64,000 bases of DNA, from positions 62,001 to 126,000 of the forward strand of contig NZ_BMMU01000004.1 in the NCBI RefSeq assembly GCF_014646095.1. The letters run 5' to 3'. Made by a program: the position numbers and the translations under genes. Origin of the DNA: Streptomyces lacrimifluminis (GTDB taxonomy: Bacteria > Actinomycetota > Actinomycetes > Streptomycetales > Streptomycetaceae). Every line of letters begins with the position of its first letter. Position 1 is the first letter of the stretch. Below, in pieces: positions 17,732 to 25,821 of this stretch. The notes beneath the pieces are model-generated. The model ran no database searches. It was not told the origin of the DNA and saw nothing but the letters and a program-made list of their open reading frames with translations.

Positions 17732-19093
17732 CTACAGCACAGGCAGGTTCTTCCGCAGCTCGAAGGCCGTGACCTCGCTGCGGTACTCCTCCCACTCCTG
17801 GCGCTTGTTGCGCAGGAAGAAGTCGAACACGTGCTCGCCGAGCGTCTCGGCGACCAGTTCGCTGCGCTCCATGAGCGTGAGCGCCTCGCCCAGGTTCTGC
17901 GGGAGCGGCTCGATGCCCATCGCGCGGCGCTCCGCGTCCGAGAGGGCCCAGACGTCGTCGTCGGCGCCCGGCGGGAGCTCGTAGCCCTCCTCGATGCCCT
18001 TGAGGCCGGCGGCCAGCAGGACGGCGTAGGCCAGGTACGGGTTCGCGCCCGAGTCCAGGGAGCGGACCTCGACGCGCGCCGAGCCCGTCTTGCCGGGCTT
18101 GTACATCGGGACGCGGACCAGGGCCGAGCGGTTGTTGTGGCCCCAGCAGATGTACGAGGGGGCCTCGCCGCCGGCGCCCGCGGTGCGCTCCGAGCCGCCC
18201 CAGATGCGCTTGTACGAGTTCACCCACTGGTTGGTGACCGCCGCGATCTCCGCCGCGTGCTTCAGCAGCCCCGCGATGAAGGAGCGGCCGACCTTGGAGA
18301 GCTGGTACTCCGAGCCGGACTCGTAGAACGCGTTGCGGTCACCCTCGAAGAGGGAGAGGTGGGTGTGCATACCGCTGCCGGGGTGCTCGGAGAACGGCTT
18401 CGGCATGAACGTCGCGTTGACGCCCTGCTCCAGCGCCACCTGCTTCATGACCAGGCGGAAGGTCATGATGTTGTCCGCCGTGGAGAGCGCGTCCGCGTAC
18501 CGCAGGTCGATCTCCTGCTGGCCGGGAGCGCCCTCGTGGTGGGAGAACTCGACCGAGATACCCATGGACTCCAGCATGGTGATCGCCTGGCGGCGGAAGT
18601 CCTGGCCGACGTGGGTCGGGGTGTGGTCGAAGTAGCCGGAGTTGTCGGCCGGGGTCGGGCGGGTGCCGTCCAGCGGCTTGTCCTTCAGGAGGAAGAACTC
18701 GATCTCCGGGTGCGTGTAGAACGTGAAGCCCAGGTCGGAGCCGCGGGTGAGGGCCCGCTTGAGGACGTAGCGCGGGTCCGCGAAGGACGGCGAGCCGTCC
18801 GGCATGAGGATGTCGCAGAACATACGGGCGGTGCCGGGGGCCTCCGCGCGCCACGGGAGGATCTGGAACGTCGACGGGTCCGGCTTGGCGATCATGTCGG
18901 ACTCGTATACACGAGCGAATCCCTCGATCGCGGAGCCGTCGAAACCGATGCCCTCGTCGAAGGCCTGCTCCAGCTCGGCCGGGGCCACGGCCACGGACTT
19001 GAGGAAGCCCAGGACGTCCGTGAACCACAGCCGGACGAACCGGATGTCACGCTCCTCCAACGTCCGGAGCACGAACTCCTGCTGCTTGTCCAT
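17732..19093 (-). CDS. glnA2: Glutamine synthetase-like enzyme GlnA2 (gamma-glutamylpolyamine synthetase type)
   Basis: 453-residue GS-fold ligase. The beta-Grasp N-terminus (VRLWFTDVLGFLKSVAV) is followed by metal/substrate motifs GFDGSAIEGFAR, EIEFFLLKD, MPKPFSEHPGSGMHTHLSL, NSYKRIWGG and NPYLAYAVLL. The N-terminal sequence is that of S. coelicolor SCO2241 (GlnA2), reported to gamma-glutamylate polyamines rather than make glutamine. The ATG at 19093 gives the family length and has a GGAAG site; a start five codons earlier lacks one. A Tyr (about 372, GYELPPGA) aligns with the adenylylation-site region of type-I GS, but whether GlnE acts on it is unknown. Polyamine catabolism is inferred from the orthologue only. 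Confidence 0.9.
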   Translation of the reverse strand: MDKQQEFVLRTLEERDIRFVRLWFTDVLGFLKSVAVAPAELEQAFDEGIGFDGSAIEGFARVYESDMIAKPDPSTFQILPWRAEAPGTARMFCDILMPDGSPSFADPRYVLKRALTRGSDLGFTFYTHPEIEFFLLKDKPLDGTRPTPADNSGYFDHTPTHVGQDFRRQAITMLESMGISVEFSHHEGAPGQQEIDLRYADALSTADNIMTFRLVMKQVALEQGVNATFMPKPFSEHPGSGMHTHLSLFEGDRNAFYESGSEYQLSKVGRSFIAGLLKHAAEIAAVTNQWVNSYKRIWGGSERTAGAGGEAPSYICWGHNNRSALVRVPMYKPGKTGSARVEVRSLDSGANPYLAYAVLLAAGLKGIEEGYELPPGADDDVWALSDAERRAMGIEPLPQNLGEALTLMERSELVAETLGEHVFDFFLRNKRQEWEEYRSEVTAFELRKNLPVL

Positions 19094-19416
19094 CTTCCGC
19101 TTCCCCATCCTTGCTGGTCAGGCCGCCTGTCTCCCGCACCACGGAAGGCGGTGGGGCACCTGAGCATCCCACCACAACAGCATTTCATGCGCGTTGCGCA
19201 CCTTGATCGTCCAGCCGACCCAGGGGTGAACGACTCGCGTACGGCAGGTGCACCGCTCTTTCCCCTCATCTTGCCTGTTCGCGGCGACATCCGTAATGGG
19301 TGATCCCCGACGGGAAGCGTTGCGGGCGGGCGCGGATTACGATCAGCGGCCACGGATTACGATCAGACCGGTCAACCGGCCGACCGACCGCCCCTTTCCC
19401 CAGAAGGACCGATCCC
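19094..19416. promoter_or_regulatory. Divergent promoter region glnA2 / DUF3105 gene with 14-bp direct repeat
   Basis: 323 non-coding bases. The plus-strand side contains CGGATTACGATCAG twice (19333-19346 and 19353-19366), exactly 20 bp apart, each with a TACGAT hexamer resembling a sigma-70 -10 box. This could be a duplicated promoter or an activator site covering two helical turns. AAGGA before 19417 is the ribosome site. No gene is visible. Confidence 0.5.
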
Positions 19417-20094
19417 ATGGGTTCCGCCAAGAAGAGCGCCAAAGACAGTGGAAGCGCGGCGCGCAAGGCGCGTATAGAGGAGATGCGGCGCGCCGAGCGC
19501 TCGCGTGAGCGCCGGACCCGGATCCTCACGATCGGCGTGAGTGTTCTCATAGTGGCCGGCCTGGTCGTCGGTGTGACGGTCCTCGTGCAGAAGCAGTCCG
19601 ACGACAGTGACACCGCGGCGACCGACTCCAAGGGCACGGGCAAGTTCGTCACCGGCGCGGACGGCGTGAAGACCTGGGACACGAAGCTCACCCAGAACCA
19701 CGTCACCAAGACCGTGAACTACCCGATGGAGCCCCCGGTCGGCGGTGACCACAACGCGGTCTGGATGAACTGCAACGGCGACGTCTACGCCAAGGCGATC
19801 AACAACATGAACGCCGTGCACTCGCTGGAGCACGGGGCCGTGTGGGTGACGTACAACAGCAAGGCGTCGAAGACCGACATCGACGCGCTCGCGGCCAAGG
19901 TGAAGAAGACGCCGTACACGCTGATGAGTCCGGACGACAAGCAGGCGGACCCGATCATGCTGTCCGCCTGGGGCAAGCAGCGCACGGTGACCAGCGCCAA
20001 GGACCCGAACGTGGACAAGTTCTTCGAGGAGTTCGTCCAGGGCAAGCAGACCCCTGAGCCGGGTGCCGCCTGCACGAACGGACTGGCCCAGTGA
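19417..20094 (+). CDS. DUF3105 membrane-anchored protein
   Basis: 225 residues: a highly charged cytoplasmic N-terminus (KARIEEMRRAERSRERRTR), one transmembrane helix (ILTIGVSVLIVAGLVVGVTV) and an extracytoplasmic DUF3105 domain with VNYPMEPPVGGDHNAVWMNC and SLEHGAVWVTYN. The conserved His, Cys and Asn residues look like a metal or heme site, but the biochemical role is unknown. I chose the ATG at 19417, after AAGGACC, over a longer frame with no site. Its TGA overlaps the GTG start of the DUF305 gene (GTGA), indicating translational coupling and joint function. Confidence 0.85.
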   Translation: MGSAKKSAKDSGSAARKARIEEMRRAERSRERRTRILTIGVSVLIVAGLVVGVTVLVQKQSDDSDTAATDSKGTGKFVTGADGVKTWDTKLTQNHVTKTVNYPMEPPVGGDHNAVWMNCNGDVYAKAINNMNAVHSLEHGAVWVTYNSKASKTDIDALAAKVKKTPYTLMSPDDKQADPIMLSAWGKQRTVTSAKDPNVDKFFEEFVQGKQTPEPGAACTNGLAQ

Positions 20095-20714
20095 GCCGGT
20101 CGGCCTGGATCGCCGGTGCCGCCGCGACGGCGCTCGTCGCGGCCGGCGCGATCACCTACGCGGTCGCCGACGGCGACGACTCCGGGACGAAGGCACCCGC
20201 CGCCGACTCGGCGGACGCGGGCTTCGCCCGTGACATGGCCGTCCACCATCAGCAGGCCGTCGAGATGTCCTACGTGGTGCGCGACCGGACGACCGACGAG
20301 GAGATCCGGCGGCTCGCGTACGACATCGCGCAGACGCAGGCCAACCAGCGCGGCATGCTGATCGGCTGGCTCGACCTGTGGGAGCTGCCGAAGGTGTCCT
20401 CGGCCGCGCCGATGAGCTGGATGGACATGGCGGGCATGGCCGACGGCAAGGACGGCGCGCTGATGCCGGGCATGGCGACCAACACCCAGATGACCAAGTT
20501 GGGCAAGCTCAACGGCAAGCAGGCGGAGGTCTTCTATCTCCAGCTGATGACCAAGCACCACCAGGGCGGTGTCCACATGGCCAACGGGTGTGTGCAGCGG
20601 TGCGAGGTGGGGGTGGAGAAACGGCTGGCGCAGGGCATGGTCAACGCGCAGCAGTCGGAGATCTCCCTGATGGCGGGGATGTTGAAGGAGCGCGGCGCCA
20701 AGGCCCTTTCCTAG
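20091..20714 (+). CDS. DUF305 ferritin-like metal-binding protein, exported
   Basis: 207 residues with an N-terminal membrane/signal segment (IAGAAATALVAAGAITYAVA) and a duplicated DUF305 helical domain. The His/Met-rich motifs FARDMAVHHQQAVEMSYVV and LMTKHHQGGVHMA are the repeated metal-binding core. DUF305 proteins are often found with copper/silver handling or periplasmic redox genes. GTG start overlapping the DUF3105 stop by 4 nt (GTGA). The Met-rich middle (MSWMDMAGMADGKDGALMPG) is unusual and suits Cu(I). Role inferred: extracytoplasmic metal binding together with the DUF3105 protein. Confidence 0.88.
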   Translation: MSRSAWIAGAAATALVAAGAITYAVADGDDSGTKAPAADSADAGFARDMAVHHQQAVEMSYVVRDRTTDEEIRRLAYDIAQTQANQRGMLIGWLDLWELPKVSSAAPMSWMDMAGMADGKDGALMPGMATNTQMTKLGKLNGKQAEVFYLQLMTKHHQGGVHMANGCVQRCEVGVEKRLAQGMVNAQQSEISLMAGMLKERGAKALS

Positions 20715-20896
20715 GGGAGCTGTTCAGCGGGACGATTGGGTCGAACGCCTCAAATCACCCGCTTATACGGTCTCTTGGGGGCTTCTTGGCCCAGCCATTC
20801 CCCCTGGATTTCCCTGGCATGAATGGTTCATCGCGAGAGTGGCCAGCGGCGAGTGATCACTCGTCTTGCTCGCGTTGAACCGCATCAGGGGGTTCC

Positions 20897-22852
20897 ATGA
20901 GATCCACTCGCGCCGTCAGGCGCGCCGGTGTGAGCCTGGCAGCGACAGTGCCTCTGCTCGCCGGCGCGCTGGCGCTCGGCATTCCCGCGGCCCATGCCGC
21001 GGACGCCCCGGGCCGGGACACGCTCGCCGGCACCAGGCCCGCGTGGGCCACCGCCCAGGCGGACAAGGGAGCCACGTCCGACGGCTCCAGGGTCACCGCC
21101 CGGGTCTACCTCGCCGGCCGGGACGCCACCGGTCTGACCGCGTACGCGAAGGCCGTCTCCGACCCGACGTCCGCCGTGTACGGCAGGTACCTCACCGCCG
21201 CGCAGGTCCAGCAGCGCTTCGGGGCCTCTCCGGCCCAGGTCGCCGCGGTCAAGGCGTGGCTGAGGTCGGCGGGCCTCACGGTCACCGGCGTCACGGCGCA
21301 CTACGTCACGGTCACCGGTGACGTGGCCGCCGCCGAGAAGGCCTTCAGCACCCAGCTGCACAACTACGCCAAGGGCAGGAAGACCTACCGGGCGCCCGCG
21401 AAGGCCGCCTCCGCGCCGGAGAGCCTGAACGGTGCCGTCCTGACCGTCACGGGCCTGGACAACGCCCCGCACACGGCGACCCACGACGACACGCTGCCGG
21501 CGCCGGAGACAGTGTTCCGCAACGCGGGGCCGTTCTCCACGCACTACGGCTCGAACACCGCCTCCACGCTTCCCACGGCATACGGCAAGCAGATCCCGTA
21601 TGCCGTCGAGGGCTACACGGGCAAGCAGTTGCGGGCCGCGTACGGCGCGGGCAGCCGGACCGGCAGGAAGGTGCGCGTCGCCATCACCGACGCCTACGCC
21701 TCGCCGTACATCGCCGCCGACGCCGCCACCTACGCGGCCAGGCACGGCGACGCCGCCTACCGGAGCGGCCAGCTCAAGCAGGTCACACCGGCGGACTACA
21801 CGCACACCGAGGACTGCTCCGCGGCCGGCTGGTACGGCGAGGAGACCCTCGACGTCGAGGCCGTGCACGCGGTCGCGCCGGCCGCCGACATCACCTACGT
21901 CGGCTCCGCGTCCTGCATGGACGACGACCTGATCGACGCGCTCAGCAAGGTCGTCGACCAGCACCTCGCCGACATCGTCTCCAACTCGTGGGGCGGCGCC
22001 GAGGCCGACGAGACACCGGATCTGGCCGCGGCCTACGACCAGGTGTTCAAGCTGGGCGCGGTCCAGGGCATCGGCTTCTACTTCTCCTCCGGCGACAACG
22101 GCGACGAGGTCCTCAACACCGGCACGAAGCAGGTCGACACCCCGGCCAACTCGGCGTGGGTGACGGCGGTCGGCGGTACCTCGCTGGCTGTCGGCAAGAA
22201 CGACAAGTACCTGTGGGAGACCGGCTGGGGCACCGAGAAGGCCACGCTGTCGGCCGACGGCAAGAGCTGGACCGACTTCCCGGGCGCCTACACGTCGGGC
22301 GCGGGCGGCGGCACCAGCGCGACCGTCGCGGAGCCCTTCTACCAGAAGGGCCTGGTGCCCAGCTCGCTGGCCAAGGCCAACAGCGAGAAGGGCAACCGGG
22401 TCGTCCCGGACATCGCGGCGATCGCCGACCCGAACACCGGCTTCAAGGTCGGCCAGACCCAGACCCTGCCCGGGGGCGGCACCGCGTACGACGAGTACCG
22501 CATCGGCGGTACATCCCTGGCGGCACCGGTGATCGCGGCCGTACAGGCCCTCGCGCAGGAGGCCCGCGGCGGCGCCCCGATCGGCTTCGCCAACCCGGCG
22601 ATCTACGCGAGGTACGCGGCGCAGTCCACTTCGCACGCGAAGGTCTACCACGACGTGACCGACAACCCCACGGGGTACGGACTCGCCGTGGCACGCCTGG
22701 ACTTCGCCAACGGCTACGACGCCACGGACGGCATCCTCACCTCCGTCCGCAGCCTCGGCAGGGACAGCTCGCTGAAGGCCGTACGCGGCTACGACGACGT
22801 GACCGGCGTGGGCACGCCCGCGAAGGGCTACGTGGAGTCGTACCGCCGCTGA
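20897..22852 (+). CDS. Secreted S53 sedolisin-type serine peptidase
   Basis: 651-residue acid-type protease. Signal peptide ends near PAAHAA (residues 1-35). The activation prodomain (about 40-200, ARVYLAGRDATGLTAYAKAV, VKAWLRSAGLTV, VTGDVAAAEKAFSTQLHNY) is followed by the catalytic domain with Glu/Asp in GEETLDVEAVHAVAP, SNSWGG oxyanion Asp region and the Ser motif GGTSLAAPV (about 540). A C-terminal calcium-site region is present (NGYDATDG). It is a normal-length prokumamolisin relative. It is monocistronic: a large hairpin follows directly. It degrades extracellular protein; peptide specificity unknown. Confidence 0.93.
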   Translation: MRSTRAVRRAGVSLAATVPLLAGALALGIPAAHAADAPGRDTLAGTRPAWATAQADKGATSDGSRVTARVYLAGRDATGLTAYAKAVSDPTSAVYGRYLTAAQVQQRFGASPAQVAAVKAWLRSAGLTVTGVTAHYVTVTGDVAAAEKAFSTQLHNYAKGRKTYRAPAKAASAPESLNGAVLTVTGLDNAPHTATHDDTLPAPETVFRNAGPFSTHYGSNTASTLPTAYGKQIPYAVEGYTGKQLRAAYGAGSRTGRKVRVAITDAYASPYIAADAATYAARHGDAAYRSGQLKQVTPADYTHTEDCSAAGWYGEETLDVEAVHAVAPAADITYVGSASCMDDDLIDALSKVVDQHLADIVSNSWGGAEADETPDLAAAYDQVFKLGAVQGIGFYFSSGDNGDEVLNTGTKQVDTPANSAWVTAVGGTSLAVGKNDKYLWETGWGTEKATLSADGKSWTDFPGAYTSGAGGGTSATVAEPFYQKGLVPSSLAKANSEKGNRVVPDIAAIADPNTGFKVGQTQTLPGGGTAYDEYRIGGTSLAAPVIAAVQALAQEARGGAPIGFANPAIYARYAAQSTSHAKVYHDVTDNPTGYGLAVARLDFANGYDATDGILTSVRSLGRDSSLKAVRGYDDVTGVGTPAKGYVESYRR

Positions 22853-22885
22853 GGCGGCTGAGAGGGCTGAGACGGCACCTGTGGT

Positions 22886-22939
22886 GATGGGGTGGCGGAG
22901 GGGGACGTGGGGCGACCCACACCCCTCCGCCACCCCATC
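22886..22939 (+). terminator. Long terminator hairpin after the S53 peptidase
   Basis: An 18-bp perfect stem (22886-22903 with 22922-22939), whose loop folds again (GTGGG with CCCAC). It ends 29 nt before the nadE start, so it isolates nadE from the peptidase and abuts the nadE promoter. Confidence 0.85.
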
Positions 22940-22968
22940 GCGTCGCATTGACGATTACACTTGGCGGC

Positions 22969-24723
22969 GTGCCTCAACTACGCCTCGCCCTGAACCAGAT
23001 CGACTCGCGCGTCGGCGACATCGCCGGAAACGCGGACTCGGTCCTCCGCTGGACCCGGCACTCCGCCGAGCAGGGAGCGCACCTCGTGGCGTTCCCGGAG
23101 ATGGTGCTGACCGGGTACCCCGTCGAGGATCTCGCCCTGCGCTCCTCCTTCGTGGAGGCGTCCCGCGCGGCCCTGCGCTCCCTCGCCACGCGCCTCGCCG
23201 ACGAGGGCTTCGGTGAGCTGCCGGTGGTCCTCGGCTACCTCGACCGGTCCGAGAGCGACCTGCCGAAGTTCGGCCGCCCGGCCGGCTCCCCGCGCAACGC
23301 GGGCGCGGTACTGCACGGTGGCGAAGTGATCCTCACCTACGCCAAGCACCACCTCCCCAACTACGGCGTCTTCGACGAGTTCCGCTACTTCGTGCCGGGC
23401 GACACCATGCCCGTACTGCGCGTGCACGGTGTCGACGTGGCCCTGGCGATCTGCGAGGACCTCTGGCAGGACGGCGGCCGGGTCCCGGCGGCGCGCTCCG
23501 CGAAGGCGGGCCTCCTGCTCTCGGTCAACGCCTCCCCGTTCGAGCGCGACAAGGACGACACCCGCCTGGAGCTGGTCCGCAAGCGCGCCCAGGAGGCGGG
23601 CTGCACGACCGCCTACCTCGCGATGGTCGGCGGGCAGGACGAACTGGTCTTCGACGGCGACTCGATCGTGGTGGACAGGAACGGCGAGGTGATCGCACGG
23701 GCCCCCCAGTTCACGGAGGGCTGCGTGGTCCTGGACCTGGACCTGCCGGCGGCCCTGGCCGACGCCCCGACAGGCGTGGTGGACGACGGCCTGCGCATCG
23801 ACCGCGTGGTGCTGTCCGAGGAACCGTTGCCGGCGTACGAGGCCGAGCAGACGGGTGCGTACGCGGAGCGCCTGGACGACGACGAGGAGATGTACTCGGC
23901 GCTGGTGGTCGGCCTGCGCGCGTACGTGACGAAGAACGGCTTCAGGTCGGTCCTGATCGGCCTGTCCGGCGGTATCGACTCGGCCCTGGTCGCGGCGCTG
24001 GCGTGCGACGCGGTGGGCGCGGAGAACGTGTACGGCGTGGCGATGCCGTCGAAGTACTCGTCGGACCACTCGATCGGCGACGCGGCGGATCTGGCGGAGC
24101 GTACGGGCCTCAACCTCCGTACGGTGCCGATCTCGCCGATGTTCGACGCGTACATGGGCTCGCTGGACCTCACGGGCCTGGCGGAGGAGAACCTCCAGTC
24201 CCGCCTGCGCGGCACGATGCTGATGGCGATCTCCAACCAGGAGGGGCACATCGTGCTGGCGCCCGGCAACAAGTCGGAACTGGCGGTGGGTTACTCGACG
24301 CTGTACGGCGACTCGGTGGGCGCGTACGGCCCGATCAAGGACGTGTACAAGACGTCGGTCTTCCGGCTCGCCAAGTGGCGCAACAGGGCTGCGGTTGAGC
24401 GGGGCCAGACGCCGCCGATCCCGGAGAACTCGATCACCAAGCCGCCGAGCGCGGAGTTGCGTCCGGGCCAGATCGACACGGACTCCCTCCCCGACTATCC
24501 GGTACTGGACGCGATTCTGGAGCTGTACGTGGACCGGGACTCGGGTGCCGACGCGATCGTGGCGGCCGGGTACGACGCGGAACTGGTGACCCGGGTGCTG
24601 CGGATGGTGGACACGGCGGAGTACAAGCGGCGGCAGTATCCGCCGGGCACGAAGATCTCGCCGAAGGGCTTCGGGAAGGACCGGCGGCTGCCTATTACGA
24701 ATGGGTGGCGGGAGTCGGTTTGA
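22969..24723 (+). CDS. nadE: Glutamine-dependent NAD+ synthetase
   Basis: 584-residue two-domain enzyme making NAD+ from deamido-NAD+, ATP and glutamine. The N-terminal nitrilase-type glutaminase has the triad Glu (FPEMVLTGYPVEDL, near 44), Lys (YAKHHLPNYGVFDE, near 126) and Cys (AICEDLW, near 163). The C-terminal synthetase has the PP-loop LSGGIDSALVAAL (near 336) and the NKSELAVGYSTLYGD motif. I chose the GTG at 22969, where orthologues start (PQLRLALNQI). A TACACT hexamer 7 nt upstream and no Shine-Dalgarno suggest a leaderless transcript. Confidence 0.95.
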   Translation: MPQLRLALNQIDSRVGDIAGNADSVLRWTRHSAEQGAHLVAFPEMVLTGYPVEDLALRSSFVEASRAALRSLATRLADEGFGELPVVLGYLDRSESDLPKFGRPAGSPRNAGAVLHGGEVILTYAKHHLPNYGVFDEFRYFVPGDTMPVLRVHGVDVALAICEDLWQDGGRVPAARSAKAGLLLSVNASPFERDKDDTRLELVRKRAQEAGCTTAYLAMVGGQDELVFDGDSIVVDRNGEVIARAPQFTEGCVVLDLDLPAALADAPTGVVDDGLRIDRVVLSEEPLPAYEAEQTGAYAERLDDDEEMYSALVVGLRAYVTKNGFRSVLIGLSGGIDSALVAALACDAVGAENVYGVAMPSKYSSDHSIGDAADLAERTGLNLRTVPISPMFDAYMGSLDLTGLAEENLQSRLRGTMLMAISNQEGHIVLAPGNKSELAVGYSTLYGDSVGAYGPIKDVYKTSVFRLAKWRNRAAVERGQTPPIPENSITKPPSAELRPGQIDTDSLPDYPVLDAILELYVDRDSGADAIVAAGYDAELVTRVLRMVDTAEYKRRQYPPGTKISPKGFGKDRRLPITNGWRESV

Positions 24724-24848
24724 GGGGTGGGACATGCCGGGTGGCGAAGTGGGCGCGTGCATCCTCCCCAGCGGGCACAGCGGGGATCACCGGGACCCGT
24801 GGGGCGGCACGTGGAACGTGATCCCGCTCTACCACAGGGGGACAGAGA

Positions 24849-25043
24849 GTGACTCACGCCCTGCGGCCGGCCTGGACGCCCGATCCCCCGTACGTGTCCA
24901 GCCTCTGCACCATCGGCACCCACGACCAGTGCCGGGACGCGAAGTCCCGGGAGAGCGGCATTCCGGAACTGCGCTACCTGGTGTGCACGTGCTGCTGCCA
25001 CCGTGTGAGTCCGGTCCCGGTGAACGAAGCAAGTCAGAGCTGA
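24849..25043 (+). CDS. Small Cys/His-rich hypothetical protein
   Basis: 64 residues starting at a GTG (HALRPAWTPDPPYV...). Six Cys (one in CTIG, one in QCRD, four in VCTCCCH) and nearby His suggest a small zinc-binding fold. GGGGGA lies upstream. It is in a region between nadE and the convergent reductase gene where no larger frame is convincing. The preceding 110 bases, in a different frame, read like another Cys-x4-GH-x2-H zinc-type peptide, so a frameshifted or fused ancestor is possible. I do not recognise a family; coding status is moderately likely. Confidence 0.5.
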   Translation: MTHALRPAWTPDPPYVSSLCTIGTHDQCRDAKSRESGIPELRYLVCTCCCHRVSPVPVNEASQS

Positions 25044-25092
25044 GGACAGGTACGCGCGTACGGCGCTCTCACCGGGCGACGAGTCGGAGACC

Positions 25093-25665
25093 TCAGCGGA
25101 CCACGTCGAAGACGTTCTTCTGGAGGCCGTTGGCGTACGTCTCGGACTCGACGAGCTTCAGCTTCTGGGTGTCCTTGTCCGTGGCGCTGAACAGGCGCTT
25201 GCCCGCGCCGAGCAGCAGCGGGAAGACCAGCAGGTGGTAGCGGTCGATCAGGCCGGCGTCGGAAAGGTCGCGGGTGAGGGTGGCGCTGCCGTGGATGATG
25301 ATCGGGCCGCCCTCGGTCTCCTTCAGTGCGGCGACGTCGTCGAGCGAGCGCAGGATCGTGGTCTCGCCCCAGTTCGGGACCAGGTCGTCCTCGGTGAGGG
25401 TGGTGGAGACGACGTACTTGGGCATCACCTTGTAATCGGCGAAGTCCTCCATGTTCGGCCAGACCGGGCTGAACGCCTCGTAGCTGACACGGCCCATCAT
25501 CATCGCGGCGGCTTCCTTCTGTTCCCGGCCCTTGATCTCGAAGGCCTCCGGGAGGAACTCGACGTCCTTGAAGGTCCAGCCGGAGTTCCGGTAGCCGGGC
25601 TCGCCGCCCGGGGCCTCCACGACTCCGTCGAGCGAGACAAAGGCGGTGCTGATCAGGGTGCGCAT
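25093..25665 (-). CDS. Dihydrofolate reductase-fold (RibD C-terminal family) protein
   Basis: 190 residues of the widespread DHFR/RibD-C-like family. It starts RTLISTAFVSLDGVVEAPGG, the typical strand A plus substrate loop, and has MMMGRVSYEAFSPVWP (NADPH-binding helix region) and IIIHGSATLTRDLSDAGLID with LLVFPLLLGAGKRLF at the end. Members are NADPH-dependent reductases of unknown natural substrate, not the housekeeping DHFR. AGGAG precedes the ATG. Single gene, convergent with the upstream small ORF. Confidence 0.88.
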   Translation of the reverse strand: MRTLISTAFVSLDGVVEAPGGEPGYRNSGWTFKDVEFLPEAFEIKGREQKEAAAMMMGRVSYEAFSPVWPNMEDFADYKVMPKYVVSTTLTEDDLVPNWGETTILRSLDDVAALKETEGGPIIIHGSATLTRDLSDAGLIDRYHLLVFPLLLGAGKRLFSATDKDTQKLKLVESETYANGLQKNVFDVVR

Positions 25666-25791
25666 CTCGGGTCTCCTGGCTGCGTCTGGTGGCTGGTTCT
25701 CAGCCGTTTCTACCCTGACTGACTCCGGGGCGCGGCAAAACTCATCGGCGATCGGGCAGAGGCCTTCGAGGGCACCCTGGAATCAAGCCGT

Positions 25792-25817
25792 AAACGGGCG
25801 GGTGGGTGGGAAATCAA
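25792..25817. repeat. G-rich dispersed repeat, copy 1
   Basis: Reads ACGGGCGGGTGGGTGGGAAA: four GGG runs with 1-nt loops, a canonical G-quadruplex motif on the plus strand, just behind the MFS stop. Further copies at 32122, 32221 and (inverted) 41516. Confidence 0.55.
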
Positions 25818-25821
25818 CCCC

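Noticed and set aside
20885..22948. 687-residue minus-strand frame opposite the sedolisin
   Set aside because: Arg/Val/Gly-rich shadow; the plus strand has signal peptide and catalytic motifs.
24701..25240. 179-residue plus frame spanning nadE end and the reductase gene
   Set aside because: Runs through three different contexts and reads antisense into a known gene; only its Cys-x4-GH part is of interest.
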